This document shows, piece by piece, positions 22,481 to 31,315 of a DNA stretch of 64,000 nucleotides. Position 1 is the first letter of the stretch. Every line of letters begins with the position of its first letter. The DNA lies in the NCBI RefSeq assembly GCF_012317045.1, contig NZ_CP051154.1, forward strand, positions 2,170,001-2,234,000. Reading direction: 5' to 3'. Below the pieces are notes generated by a model. The model saw nothing but the letters and a program-made list of their open reading frames with translations. It was not told the origin of the DNA and made no database searches. Source of the stretch: Leifsonia sp. PS1209. Its GTDB lineage: Bacteria > Actinomycetota > Actinomycetes > Actinomycetales > Microbacteriaceae. A program made the position numbers and the translations under genes.

Positions 22481-23935
22481 TTAGGAGTTCGAGCTGAGCT
22501 TCTCGCGCAGAGCGGCGAGCGACTCGTCGTCGGCCAGCGTTCCGCCCGAGGTGGACTCGGAGGTGAAGGTCGAACCGCCGGTGGACGCGGTGCCCTCGGC
22601 TGCGGCCTCTTCGAGACCCTTGGCGACCTGCTTCTTGTGGGCCTCCCAGCGAGCCTGGGCTGCAGCGTAGTCCTGCTCCCACTTCTCGCGCTGGGCCTCG
22701 AAGCCTTCCTTCCACTCGTTCGTCTCGGGGTCGAAGCCCTCAGGGTACTTGTAGTTGCCCTGGTCGTCGTACTCCGTGAGCATGCCGTAGAGCGCCGGGT
22801 CGAACTCGGTGCCCTCGGGGTCGACGCCCTCGTTCGCCTGCTTCAGCGAGAGGGAGATGCGACGACGCTCGAGGTCGATGTCGATGACCTTGACGAAGAC
22901 CTCGTCGCCGACCGAAACGACCTGCTCGGCGAGCTCGACGTGCTTGCCGGACAGCTCCGAGATGTGCACGAGGCCCTCGATGCCGTCTGCGACGCGCACG
23001 AACGCACCGAACGGAACCAGCTTGGTGACCTTGCCCGGTGCGACCTGACCGATCGCGTGGGTGCGGGCGAAGACCTGCCACGGGTCCTCCTGCGTCGCCT
23101 TGAGCGACAGCGAGACGCGCTCGCGGTCCAGGTCGACCTCGAGGATCTCGACGGTGACTTCCTGACCGACCTCGACGACCTCGGAGGCGTGCTCGATGTG
23201 CTTCCAGGAGAGCTCGGAGACGTGGACGAGACCGTCGACGCCGCCCAGGTCGACGAACGCACCGAAGTTGACGATCGACGACACGACACCCTTGCGGACC
23301 TGACCCTTGTGCAGGTTGTTCAGGAACGTGGTGCGGCTCTCGGACTGGGTCTGCTCGAGCAGGGCACGGCGCGACAGGACCACGTTGTTGCGGTTCTTGT
23401 CGAGCTCGAGGATCTTCGCCTCGATCTCCTGGCCGAGGTACGGCGTGAGGTCACGCACGCGGCGGAGCTCGATGAGCGACGCCGGGAGGAAGCCACGGAG
23501 GCCGATGTCGACGATGAGTCCACCCTTGACGACCTCGATCACGGTACCGGTGACAACGCCATCGGCTTCCTTGATCTTCTCGACGTCGCCCCACGCGCGC
23601 TCGTACTGCGCACGCTTCTTGGACAGGATGAGGCGGCCTTCCTTGTCCTCCTTCTGGAGAACGAGCGCCTCGACGGTGTCGCCGACCTCGACGACCTCGG
23701 TGGGGTCGACGTCGTGCTTGATGGAGAGTTCGCGGGAGGGGATGACACCCTCGGTCTTGTAACCGACGTCGAGGAGGACCTCGTCGCGGTCGATCTTGAC
23801 GACGGTACCTTCGATGAGGTCTCCGTCGTTGAAGAACTTCAGCGTCTTTTCGACCGCGGCAAGAAAGTCTTCAGCAGATCCGATGTCGTTGATGGCGACC
23901 TGCTTGGGTGCCTTGTCGGTCGTTGCGGTTGTCAT
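22481..23935 (-). CDS. rpsA: 30S ribosomal protein S1
   Basis: Ribosome-associated RNA-binding protein that helps mRNA docking. The 484-residue protein carries four S1 (OB-fold) repeats, beginning near residues 38, 125, 210 and 298; the last two show the classic VNFGAFVDLGGVDGLVHVSEL and VPFGAFVRV patterns. An acidic tail rich in Ala/Gly/Ser/Thr follows after about residue 430. Four repeats rather than six is the usual actinobacterial form. ATG with GGAG about 10 bases upstream. A TAGACT hexamer at 24041-24046 is a possible promoter giving a leader of about 100 bases. Confidence 0.96.
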   Translation of the reverse strand: MTTATTDKAPKQVAINDIGSAEDFLAAVEKTLKFFNDGDLIEGTVVKIDRDEVLLDVGYKTEGVIPSRELSIKHDVDPTEVVEVGDTVEALVLQKEDKEGRLILSKKRAQYERAWGDVEKIKEADGVVTGTVIEVVKGGLIVDIGLRGFLPASLIELRRVRDLTPYLGQEIEAKILELDKNRNNVVLSRRALLEQTQSESRTTFLNNLHKGQVRKGVVSSIVNFGAFVDLGGVDGLVHVSELSWKHIEHASEVVEVGQEVTVEILEVDLDRERVSLSLKATQEDPWQVFARTHAIGQVAPGKVTKLVPFGAFVRVADGIEGLVHISELSGKHVELAEQVVSVGDEVFVKVIDIDLERRRISLSLKQANEGVDPEGTEFDPALYGMLTEYDDQGNYKYPEGFDPETNEWKEGFEAQREKWEQDYAAAQARWEAHKKQVAKGLEEAAAEGTASTGGSTFTSESTSGGTLADDESLAALREKLSSNS

Positions 23936-24040
23936 GTAGTGAGTGCTCCGTTATGGACATAATTCAGGCCGGTCGCGATAGTGCTTCTGTTTTGTTCCGC
24001 GAACGGCAGGCGGATAGAGGTGCCACAAATGTGACAGTCC

Positions 24041-24046
24041 AGTCTA
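24041..24046 (-). promoter_or_regulatory. Candidate -10 box for rpsA overlapping an upstream stop codon
   Basis: TAGACT on the minus strand; its first three bases are the TAG stop of the TIGR01777 gene. It lies 105 bases before the rpsA start. No good -35 was seen. Confidence 0.35.
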
Positions 24047-25027
24047 GCTGTGTAATGCGGTGGGCGGCAAGCCGCGGGCGGCGACGATCTCGGCGAGTGC
24101 CGGCTCGAGGTCCGGTTGAGCGAATTCGTAGCCGGCTTCGAGCAGCCGTTCCGGCACGACCCAGCGGCTTTTCAGCACGAGTTCGGTCTCGGTGCGGATC
24201 GCGATCGAGCCGACCTCGAGCATCCACCGGTATGCCGGGAACCCGAACGGCACGCCCAGGACGCGTCGCAGCGTGGCCATGAAGGTGCGGTTGTCCGTGG
24301 GGTTCGGCGACGACACGTTGACAACGCCGTCGAGCTCCGGATGCGCGCGCACGAACTCGATGACACCCAGCACGTCCCGGATGTGCACCCAGCTGAACCG
24401 CTGCCGCCCTCCGCGGGCGCGGAACTCGTGGAAGGTGCCGGCATTCCTGCGCGCGGCCGTCGCGAACCACGGCCCGTCGACCTGCGGGCCGCCGAGCCCG
24501 AACTGCGCGAGCCTGATCAGCGGGGCGAGCGCGCTCCCGTCGCCGAGCACGATGGCCATCCGCAGCGCGACGCGGCGGGTGTACGGCAGGTCTCGCTCGA
24601 AGAACGCCCTCTCCCACGCCGTGGCGACGTTCACCGAGAATCCCGTGCCGAGTTCACCGCCGCGCTCGGTCATCGCGCGGTCCTCCGCGTGACGGTAGAT
24701 GGTGGCGGTGGACGAGTTGATCCAGAGCGGAGGAGGACTGTCGCTCGCGGCGATCGCGTCGCCGATGGCCCTGGTGGTGTCGAGCCGCGAGCGGAACACC
24801 TCGGCGCGGTTGGCGTCCGTGTAGCGGCAGTTGACGCTCTTGCCGGCCAGGTTGACGACCAGGTCGGCACCGTCGACAACCCGCCGGATGCTGTCCTGGT
24901 CGGCCCAGGTGGCATCAGTGCCTCTGCGTCCGATGGTCTGCACGACGGCCCCGGATGCGCGGAACGCCTCCGTCAGGTACGGGCCGATGAATCCGGATGC
25001 CCCGGCGATGACGATGCGGTGGCTCAC
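24044..25027 (-). CDS. TIGR01777-family epimerase (extended SDR)
   Basis: NAD(P)-binding extended short-chain dehydrogenase of the TIGR01777 family; substrate unknown. The 327-residue protein has the N-terminal dinucleotide motif GASGFIGPYL (residues 9-18), the VNLAGKSVNCRYT segment characteristic of this family, INSSTATIY, and a C-terminal DUF1731-like region ending near VVPERLLEAGYEF. It starts at a GTG overlapping the DUF4166 gene stop as GTGA, so both are translated together. The pairing of a TIGR01777 epimerase with DUF4166 recurs as domain fusions elsewhere (recalled), which supports a joint function. Confidence 0.88.
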   Translation of the reverse strand: MSHRIVIAGASGFIGPYLTEAFRASGAVVQTIGRRGTDATWADQDSIRRVVDGADLVVNLAGKSVNCRYTDANRAEVFRSRLDTTRAIGDAIAASDSPPPLWINSSTATIYRHAEDRAMTERGGELGTGFSVNVATAWERAFFERDLPYTRRVALRMAIVLGDGSALAPLIRLAQFGLGGPQVDGPWFATAARRNAGTFHEFRARGGRQRFSWVHIRDVLGVIEFVRAHPELDGVVNVSSPNPTDNRTFMATLRRVLGVPFGFPAYRWMLEVGSIAIRTETELVLKSRWVVPERLLEAGYEFAQPDLEPALAEIVAARGLPPTALHS

Positions 25028-25653
25028 GCGTCCCGCTCCCCCTGTTCGATCTGATAGCGGAACGTCCCCGCGTATTCGTAGAGCCTACCGACGCCCGGCA
25101 GGTCGAGCCTGATCGAGACGAGCTGTGCATCCCGTTCGTCGTCGTAGCGCTCGGTGAGCTGCACCCGCGGAGCAAGCAGCCGCGGCACCGGGATGCGCGC
25201 CCTCCCGAGCAGGAACGCCACCCTGGTGGACGTGAGCGTCAGCCCGCCGTCGATCACGGCGGCGGCGAAGTGCGCCGACACGCGGGCGGGTCGGCCGAGC
25301 GTGTCCACGATGACGCCGCCGTCGACGGTGATCTCGTCGACCATCGCGCGTCGCCCGGAGGCGAGCAGGAAGACCCGCGTCGCTCGCACGGACGGGACGC
25401 CGCCGGCCGTCACGCCGGGCGCGTTCCACACTGTGAATGCCACGTCGTGCTCCCACACGGGGAACACGACGTGCGCCCTGGCGAGCACCGCCAGTGCAGG
25501 CCACAGCCAGCGCCGGGGCGTGCCGACCGTGTCGAACACGCCCCGGCCGAAGCCGTGACCACCCTCCGGGATGCCGTCGAAGTACGCCTTCAGCCGCGGA
25601 TGCAGGCCGTCGAAGGCGTCACCGAGGACGACCCGGTACGGCGAGGTCGCCAT
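25024..25653 (-). CDS. DUF4166 domain-containing protein
   Basis: The 209-residue product resembles DUF4166: N-terminal LHPRLKAYFDGIPEG, a central beta-rich region with WEHDVAFTVWN and the C-terminal LPGVGRLYEYAGTFRY. Function unknown. No signal peptide or clear transmembrane helix. It starts 7 bases after the DUF885 gene stop and overlaps the TIGR01777 gene by 4 bases, so all three may share a transcript. Confidence 0.75.
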   Translation of the reverse strand: MATSPYRVVLGDAFDGLHPRLKAYFDGIPEGGHGFGRGVFDTVGTPRRWLWPALAVLARAHVVFPVWEHDVAFTVWNAPGVTAGGVPSVRATRVFLLASGRRAMVDEITVDGGVIVDTLGRPARVSAHFAAAVIDGGLTLTSTRVAFLLGRARIPVPRLLAPRVQLTERYDDERDAQLVSIRLDLPGVGRLYEYAGTFRYQIEQGERDA

Positions 25654-25660
25654 CCGGTGC

Positions 25661-27331
25661 TCAGTCGAGCAGGGCCGACTTCAGGGTGTCGAGGCCGACA
25701 CCGCCGATGTCGAGCGCCTTCTTGTGGAACGCCTTGATGTCGAAGGACGCCCCCTCGCGACGCGCGTACTCGTCGCGCAGCTGCTCCCAGATGCGCTGAC
25801 CGATCTTGTACGACGGCGCCTGGCCGGGCCAGCCGAGGTAGCGGTTCACCTCGAAGCGCACGAAGCCGTCGTTCATGTTCACGTTCTCGCCGAGGAACTG
25901 GAAGGCGTACTCCCCCGTCCACGGGCCGGAGCCGTCCGGCAGCTGCTTCTCGAGGTGCACGCCGATGTCGAGCACGACGCGAGCGGCGCGCATCCGCTGA
26001 CCGTCGAGCATCCCGAGCCTGTCGGCCGGGTCGTCGAGGTAGCCGAGCTGCTCCATCAGGCGCTCCGCGTACAGGGCCCAGCCCTCCGCGTGGCCCGAGG
26101 TGCCCGCGATGCGGCGCCAGGAGTTGAGCTGCGCCTTGTTGTAGGTGGCCTGCGCGATCTGGAGGTGGTGGCCTGGGACGCCCTCGTGGTAGACCGTGGT
26201 CAGCTCGCGCCAGGTGTCGAACTCGGTGACGCCCTCCGGGACGCTCCACCACATCCGGCCGGCGCGGGCGAAGTCGTCGCTCGGGCCGGTGTAGTAGATG
26301 CCGCCTTCCTGGGTCGGCGCGATCATGCACTCGAGCCTGCGGATCTCGGTGGGGATGTCGAAGTGCGACTTACCGAGCTCCTCGATGGCGCGGTCGCTGG
26401 TCTCCTGCATCCAGCGCTGCAGGGCGTCCGTGCCGTGCAGTTTGCGGCTGGCGTCGCCGTCGAGGAACTCGATGGCCTCCGCGACGGTCGCTCCCGGCTT
26501 GATCTCGCGCGCGATCGACTCCTGCTCCGCGACCATGCGGGCGAGTTCCTCGATGCCCCACTCGTAGGTCTCGTCGAGGTCGACCGTGGCGCCGAGGAAG
26601 CTGCGCGAGGCGAGGGCGTAGAGCTCGCGGCCCACCGCATCCTTCTCGGGGGCGTGCTGCGCGAGCTCGTCCTTCAGGAAGCCGGCCAGCTTCGCGTACG
26701 CGGCCGCCGACTCCTTCGCGCCCGCTGCCAGATCGGCGGAGAGGGATGCGGGAAGCTCGGCGTCTCCGGCCTTCGCACCCTCGGTGAACTCGAAGAAGAA
26801 GCCGGTGTCCGCCACCTGCTTGTTCGCCTGCGCGAGCACCTCGCGCACCTGCCGGATGGCCGGGACGTTCCCGCTCGCGATCCCGCTGCGCAGGGTCTCG
26901 ATGTAGCCGTCCATCGCGGCGGGCAGATTGTGCAGCCGCTTCGCGATGTTGGCCCAGTCGTCTTCCGTGTCGGTGGGGACGAGGTCGAAGATGTCGCGCA
27001 GCTCCTGGGCCGGAGAGGCGATCACGTTGAGGTCGCGCTGGTTGAAACCGGCCTCGTGCTTCTCGACGGTGAGCTGCAGGTCGCGGGTGAGGTCCATCTT
27101 GGTGACCCTGTCGATGTCGTCGACGGGCTCGGCGGCCTGGATCTTGGCCAGGGTCTCCCTGACCTTGCCGACGGCCTGCTCGGCACCGGCCGGCGAATAG
27201 TCGGCGTACTCGCCCTCCCGGCCTGGGCGGCCGAGCCAGACGTGGAACTCCGGATACAACTCGAGCTGGGTGTCCACCCACTCCTCGGCGATCGTGTCGA
27301 CCGGAGTGGGTGTGCGGTTCTCTTCTGTCAT
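25661..27331 (-). CDS. DUF885 family zinc metallopeptidase-like protein
   Basis: Cytoplasmic protein of the DUF885 family, which resembles M32/thermolysin-like metallopeptidases. The 556-residue protein carries the family hallmark HEGVPGHH at residues 382-389, with a probable ligand glutamate in TSGHAEGWALYAERL about 30 residues later. The rest is largely helical; no signal peptide is visible. ATG at 27329-27331 with TAGGGT ending 6 bases upstream and no ribosome-binding site, so probably leaderless. Peptide substrate unknown. It lies downstream of polA but is separated by a palindrome and its own promoter. Confidence 0.85.
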   Translation of the reverse strand: MTEENRTPTPVDTIAEEWVDTQLELYPEFHVWLGRPGREGEYADYSPAGAEQAVGKVRETLAKIQAAEPVDDIDRVTKMDLTRDLQLTVEKHEAGFNQRDLNVIASPAQELRDIFDLVPTDTEDDWANIAKRLHNLPAAMDGYIETLRSGIASGNVPAIRQVREVLAQANKQVADTGFFFEFTEGAKAGDAELPASLSADLAAGAKESAAAYAKLAGFLKDELAQHAPEKDAVGRELYALASRSFLGATVDLDETYEWGIEELARMVAEQESIAREIKPGATVAEAIEFLDGDASRKLHGTDALQRWMQETSDRAIEELGKSHFDIPTEIRRLECMIAPTQEGGIYYTGPSDDFARAGRMWWSVPEGVTEFDTWRELTTVYHEGVPGHHLQIAQATYNKAQLNSWRRIAGTSGHAEGWALYAERLMEQLGYLDDPADRLGMLDGQRMRAARVVLDIGVHLEKQLPDGSGPWTGEYAFQFLGENVNMNDGFVRFEVNRYLGWPGQAPSYKIGQRIWEQLRDEYARREGASFDIKAFHKKALDIGGVGLDTLKSALLD

Positions 27332-27337
27332 ACCTCG

Positions 27338-27343
27338 ACCCTA
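27338..27343 (-). promoter_or_regulatory. Leaderless -10 box of the DUF885 gene
   Basis: TAGGGT on the minus strand, then CGAGGT and the ATG at 27331. The 6-base gap matches the other leaderless candidates in this window. Confidence 0.5.
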
Positions 27344-27377
27344 TTGCGGCACCCCGCCTCCTCACCATGCCCGATCC

Positions 27378-27437
27378 GCGAGATGCCAGGAACTGTCGCG
27401 AAACGCCCGGGATTCGCGTCAGTTGCTGGCATCTCGC
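27378..27437. repeat. Long imperfect palindrome downstream of polA
   Basis: Two 24-base arms (27378-27401 and 27414-27437) that pair with only two mismatches, around a 12-base loop. Each arm begins at its outer end with GCGAGATGCCAG. It sits 41 bases after the polA stop and 46 bases before the DUF885 start. No poly-T follows, so a plain terminator is not obvious; a REP- or MITE-like palindromic element is possible. Confidence 0.75.
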
Positions 27438-27478
27438 CGGGCCGCCGGAGGCGGGCAGGATGGGCAGGAGCCGCAGGG

Positions 27479-30151
27479 TCAGTGGGCCGCCGCGTCCCAG
27501 TTGGGACCGCGGCCGACCTGCACGTCGAGCGGCACGCGGAGGTCGGCGGCGTGCGCCATCCGGTTGCGGACGATGCCCTCCAGCGCGTCCCACTCGCCGC
27601 TCGCGACCTCGAAGATCAGTTCGTCGTGCACCTGCAGCAGCATCCGGGATTCGAGCTTCTGGTCGATCAGGTCCCCCGCGATGCCGAGCATCGCGATCTT
27701 CATGACGTCGGCAGCCGAGCCCTGGATGGGCGCGTTCAGCGCAGCGCGCTCCGCGTTCTCGCGCAGCACCCTGTTGGTGCTCGTGAGGTCGGCGAACGGG
27801 CGGCGGCGTCCGAAGATCGTCTCGGTGTACCCGTCGACGCGGGCCTGCTCGACGACGTTGCGCAGGTAGTCGCGCACGTTGCCGAACCGCTCGAAGTAGT
27901 CCGTCATCAGCTGGCGCGCCTCGGACGTCTCGATGCGCAGCTGCTTCGACAGCCCGAACGCGCTCAGCCCGTATGCGAGGCCGTACGACATCGCCTTGAC
28001 CTTCGACCGCATCGTGGAGGTGACTTCCTCCGGCGCGACGCCGAAGATGCGGGCGCCGACGAACCGGTGCAGGTCTTCCCCGGCGTTGAACGCTTCGATG
28101 AGGCCGGGATCTTCGGAGAGGTGCGCCATGATGCGCATCTCGATCTGCGAGTAGTCGGCGGTCAGCAGCGTCTCGAACCCCTCGCCGCTGCGGATGGCGG
28201 AGCGGATCTCCCTGCCCTCCTCGGTGCGGACCGGGATGTTCTGCAGGTTGGGGTCGTTGGACGAGATGCGGCCGGTGCTCGTGCCGGTCTGGTCGTAGGT
28301 GGTGTGGATGCGCCCATCCGGCTCGACGGCGCGCTCGAGCGTCTCGACGATCTGCTTGAGCTTCGTCGCATCCCGGTGCTGCAGCAGCAGACCGAGGAAG
28401 GGGTGCGGGTTCTTCTCCTGCAGGTCGGCCAGAGACGCGGCGTCGGTGGAGTATCCGGTCTTGGTGGAGCGCGTCTTCGGCATCTGCAGGTCGTCGAAGA
28501 GCACCTGCTGCAGCTGCTTGGGCGAACCCAGGTTGACCTCGCGCCCGATCTCCGCGTATGCGCGGGCGGCGTAGTCGTTGGCTTTGTCTGTCAGCTCGCC
28601 GCGGAGACGCGCGAGCACCTCGCTGTCGATGCTGACACCGGTGAGCTCCATCTCGGCGAGCACGGCGACGAGCGGCAGCTCGATGTCGTCGAGCACGGCA
28701 CGCGTGCCGTCGTCGAGCGCGATCATCTGCGCCTCGGCGACCCTCCGCATGTACCAGGCCTCGGTCGCCGGGCTCACCGCATCCGTGAGCGCGACCAGCT
28801 GGTTGGGGTCGGACACCGGCAGCGTCTCGCCGAGCACCTCGTACACCTGCTCGGCGAGCGACTGGGCGGCAGCGCCCGGACGCACCAGCCAGGATGCGAT
28901 GCTCGTGTCGAAGGCGAGCCCGTCCACGATCAGCCCGGCGCGGCTCATCGCCTTGAACTGCGGCTTGGCGCGGAAGAAATACTTGGGCGCGCTGCTCGCG
29001 AACCACTCCTCGAGGGCGTCGTAGTCCTTGCGGCCGGCCGCCCACGGCACGTACACCGTGTCGTCGTCGGCGGCGAGACCGAATCCGGTGACGCCGGCCG
29101 GGCCGAGCTCGACCTGCACGCCCACGGCGTTGCCGTCCGCCGACGCCTTGGCCAGCCAGTTCGCGAGCTCCTCGTCGACCATCGTGCGCACCGGCGGGAT
29201 GGCGATGGCGCCGGTCTCGATCGCCGCGCTCGCTCCGGATGCGCCGTCCAGCTGGCCCTCCTCCGCCGCGGTCTTGAGCAGCCGGTCGAGCAGGGTCTTG
29301 AACTGCAGCTTGGCGAAGATGTCGCGCACGGCGTTCTCGTTGAGCGGGCGGCGCTCGAGGTCGGCGGGGCCGACGGGCAGGTCGACGTCGGTCAGCAGCT
29401 TGTTGAGGCGGCGGTTGCGGAGCGCGTTCTCCTGCTGGTCGCGCAGGTTCTGCCCGACGACGCCCTTGATCTCGTCGGCGTGGGCGAGGAGGTTCTCGAC
29501 GGTGCCGTACTGCTGCACCCACTTGACCGCCGTCTTCTCCCCCACCTTGTCGATGCCGATGAGGTTGTCGCTGGTCTCGCCGACGAGAGCGGCGATCTCC
29601 GGATACTGGTGCGGCTCGATGCCGTAGCGCTCGCGCACGGCGGCGGGGTCGTAGACCTTCAGCTCCGAGACGCCGCGGACATTCGGGTAGAGCAGTGTGA
29701 CGTCGTCGTTGACCAGCTGGATGGTGTCGCGGTCGCCGGACACGATGAGCACCCGGTATCCCTGCTCGGCCCCCTGCGCGGAGAGCGTGGCCAGGATGTC
29801 GTCGGCCTCGTAGTCCTCCTTGGCGATGGTCGTGATGTTCATCGCGTGCAGCGCCTCTTCCAGCAGCGGGATCTGCCCGACGAACTCGGACGGCGTCTCG
29901 CCGCGGGTGCCCTTGTACTCCGGGTACTCCCTCGTGCGGAAGGAGTATCGCGAGATGTCGAACGCCACGGCGATGTGGGTCGGACGCTGCTGGGAGAGCA
30001 GGTTGATGAGCATCGCGATGAAGCCGTGGATGGCGTTCGTGTGCTGGCCTTCGCGGTTGACGAAGCTGTCCACCGGGAGCGCATAGAAGGCGCGGAATGC
30101 CAGCGAATGGCCGTCGATGATCAGGAGGGTAGGCTTTTCGGAGTCTGACAC
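27479..30151 (-). CDS. polA: DNA polymerase I
   Basis: Gap-filling and Okazaki-maturation polymerase. The 890-residue protein has an N-terminal 5'-3' exonuclease (IDGHSLAFRAFYAL, ADDILATL, VSGDRDTIQLV, GVGEKTAVKW), a degenerate middle 3'-5' exonuclease-like domain that lacks the DxE proofreading motif, and a complete polymerase domain: motif A DYSQIEMRIMAHLS, the O-helix RSKVKAMSYGLAYG and motif C QVHDELIFE. Loss of proofreading residues is common in actinobacterial Pol I. The GTG at 30149-30151 has TAGGCT ending 6 bases upstream, indicating a leaderless mRNA; divergent from the thioesterase gene. Confidence 0.97.
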   Translation of the reverse strand: MSDSEKPTLLIIDGHSLAFRAFYALPVDSFVNREGQHTNAIHGFIAMLINLLSQQRPTHIAVAFDISRYSFRTREYPEYKGTRGETPSEFVGQIPLLEEALHAMNITTIAKEDYEADDILATLSAQGAEQGYRVLIVSGDRDTIQLVNDDVTLLYPNVRGVSELKVYDPAAVRERYGIEPHQYPEIAALVGETSDNLIGIDKVGEKTAVKWVQQYGTVENLLAHADEIKGVVGQNLRDQQENALRNRRLNKLLTDVDLPVGPADLERRPLNENAVRDIFAKLQFKTLLDRLLKTAAEEGQLDGASGASAAIETGAIAIPPVRTMVDEELANWLAKASADGNAVGVQVELGPAGVTGFGLAADDDTVYVPWAAGRKDYDALEEWFASSAPKYFFRAKPQFKAMSRAGLIVDGLAFDTSIASWLVRPGAAAQSLAEQVYEVLGETLPVSDPNQLVALTDAVSPATEAWYMRRVAEAQMIALDDGTRAVLDDIELPLVAVLAEMELTGVSIDSEVLARLRGELTDKANDYAARAYAEIGREVNLGSPKQLQQVLFDDLQMPKTRSTKTGYSTDAASLADLQEKNPHPFLGLLLQHRDATKLKQIVETLERAVEPDGRIHTTYDQTGTSTGRISSNDPNLQNIPVRTEEGREIRSAIRSGEGFETLLTADYSQIEMRIMAHLSEDPGLIEAFNAGEDLHRFVGARIFGVAPEEVTSTMRSKVKAMSYGLAYGLSAFGLSKQLRIETSEARQLMTDYFERFGNVRDYLRNVVEQARVDGYTETIFGRRRPFADLTSTNRVLRENAERAALNAPIQGSAADVMKIAMLGIAGDLIDQKLESRMLLQVHDELIFEVASGEWDALEGIVRNRMAHAADLRVPLDVQVGRGPNWDAAAH

Positions 30152-30157
30152 CAGGAC

Positions 30158-30179
30158 AGCCTACAAGGCACCTGTGACA
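30158..30179 (-). promoter_or_regulatory. Leaderless promoter of polA, with a weak PafBC-like element
   Basis: TAGGCT (30163-30158) ends 6 bases before the GTG. Exactly 8 bases upstream of it lies TGTCACAG (30179-30172), which matches TGTCRGTG at 6 of 8 positions. The -10 is credible; the PafBC assignment is weak. Confidence 0.45.
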
Positions 30180-30218
30180 CCCAGACGACCGGACAGACGA
30201 AGGTGAGAAAGGCCGCCG

Positions 30219-30623
30219 ATGACCGAGGACGCGCTCGCATACGTGAACCAGAGGGGCCTCGGCAAACTGGCCGAGAAGATGGGGATCGAGATCCTCGAAT
30301 TCACCATCGAACGGGCCGTGGCCAGGATGCCCGTCGAGGGCAACCAGCAGCCGGCCGACCTCCTGCACGGCGGCGCGTACGTGGTGCTCGGCGAGTCCCT
30401 CGGCTCGATGTCCGCCAACCTGCACGCCGGCGCCGACCGGCTCGCGGTGGGCATCGAGATCAACGCGACGCACACCCGCTCGGCGACGAGCGGCTATGTG
30501 ACCGGCGTGTGCACCCCCATCCACCTGGGGCGGACGCTGACGACGCACGAGATCGCGGTCACCGACGAGCAGGGCCGCCGCTGCTCGACCATCCGGATCA
30601 CGAACCTGATCAAGGATCGCTGA
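30219..30623 (+). CDS. PaaI-type hotdog thioesterase
   Basis: Single hotdog-fold acyl-CoA thioesterase of the PaaI/YdiI type, probably hydrolysing aromatic or medium-chain acyl-CoA (family-level inference). The 134-residue protein shows the helix segment LLHGGAYVVLGESLGSM with the expected H-G-G and catalytic acid positions, followed by VGIEINATHTRSATSGYVTG. ATG with GAAGG and GAAAGG upstream. It is divergent from polA (67 bases) and convergent with the ANTAR regulator, with a terminator between. Confidence 0.88.
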   Translation: MTEDALAYVNQRGLGKLAEKMGIEILEFTIERAVARMPVEGNQQPADLLHGGAYVVLGESLGSMSANLHAGADRLAVGIEINATHTRSATSGYVTGVCTPIHLGRTLTTHEIAVTDEQGRRCSTIRITNLIKDR

Positions 30624-30646
30624 CGCCAGCATCCCCCGCACGAACA

Positions 30647-30684
30647 CAGAAGCGCGGCCCCGGATGTACCGGGCCGCGCTTCTG
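30647..30684. terminator. Bidirectional terminator between thioesterase and pdtaR
   Basis: Arms 30647-30663 and 30669-30684 (CAGAAGCGCGGCCC-CGG pairing with CCGGGCCGCGCTTCTG, one bulged base) with a 5-base loop, located between two convergent genes. Confidence 0.85.
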
Positions 30685-30702
30685 AACGTTCTGGGCTCTG
30701 TT

Positions 30703-31308
30703 CTACTTCTTCGGAGCGAGCTGCTCGATGATCGCCTGGGCGACGTCGTGCATGGTGAGGCGGCGGTCCATCGACGCCTTCTGGATCCAGCGGAACGCCT
30801 CGGGCTCGGTGAGGCCCATCTTCTCGTTGAGGAGGCCCTTCGCGCGGTCGACGAGCTTGCGGGTCTCGAAGCGCTCGACCATGTCGGACACCTCGGCTTC
30901 GAGGGCGATGATCTGGGCGTAGCGCGCGAGAGCGATCTCGATGGCGGGCAGCAGGTCGTTCGGCGTGAACGGCTTGACGACGTATGCGAGGGCTCCCGCC
31001 TCCGTCGCGCGCTCCACGAGCTCCTTCTGGCTGAACGCGGTGAGGAGGACGACGGGGGCGATGTGGCCCTTCGAGAGGCGCTCGGCCGCGGAGATGCCGT
31101 CGAGCTGGGGCATCTTGACGTCCATGATCACCAGGTCGGGACGCAGCTCGGTGGCCAGCGCGACGGCGGTCTCGCCGTCTCCGGCCTCTCCGACGACCTC
31201 GAATCCGTTGTCACGGAGGATCTCGACGATGTCGAGCCGGATGAGGGATTCGTCTTCGGCGACGACGACGCGCCGTGGTGCGGTGGGTGTAGCTTCCTGG
31301 TCAGTCAC
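30703..31308 (-). CDS. pdtaR: ANTAR-domain response regulator (PdtaR-like)
   Basis: Two-component response regulator whose output domain binds RNA; PdtaR-type proteins act as antiterminators downstream of the PdtaS kinase (family knowledge). The 201-residue protein has a receiver domain with acidic pocket E18-D19, phosphoacceptor D63 (IMDVKMPQLDG) and VVKPFT, then a coiled linker and an ANTAR domain (about residues 140-195) with RKLVDRAKGLLNEKMGLTEPEAFRW. The GTG at 31306-31308 is chosen because TAGGCT ends 7 bases before it and the protein then starts just before the receiver; a longer frame would run through the tRNA gene. Its position next to polA matches Rv1626 in mycobacteria. No kinase gene is in the window. 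Confidence 0.92.
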   Translation of the reverse strand: MTDQEATPTAPRRVVVAEDESLIRLDIVEILRDNGFEVVGEAGDGETAVALATELRPDLVIMDVKMPQLDGISAAERLSKGHIAPVVLLTAFSQKELVERATEAGALAYVVKPFTPNDLLPAIEIALARYAQIIALEAEVSDMVERFETRKLVDRAKGLLNEKMGLTEPEAFRWIQKASMDRRLTMHDVAQAIIEQLAPKK

Positions 31309-31315
31309 GGACAAA

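Noticed and set aside
24021..24036. TGCCACAAATGTGACA as a CRP/GlxR-type site upstream of rpsA.
   Set aside because: The half-sites are in the wrong orientation (CACA...TGTG rather than TGTGA...TCACA) and one arm has a mismatch.
25571..30148. A 4.6-kb open frame on the plus strand opposite the DUF885 gene and polA.
   Set aside because: Shadow frame; it crosses the intergenic palindrome and has no family features.
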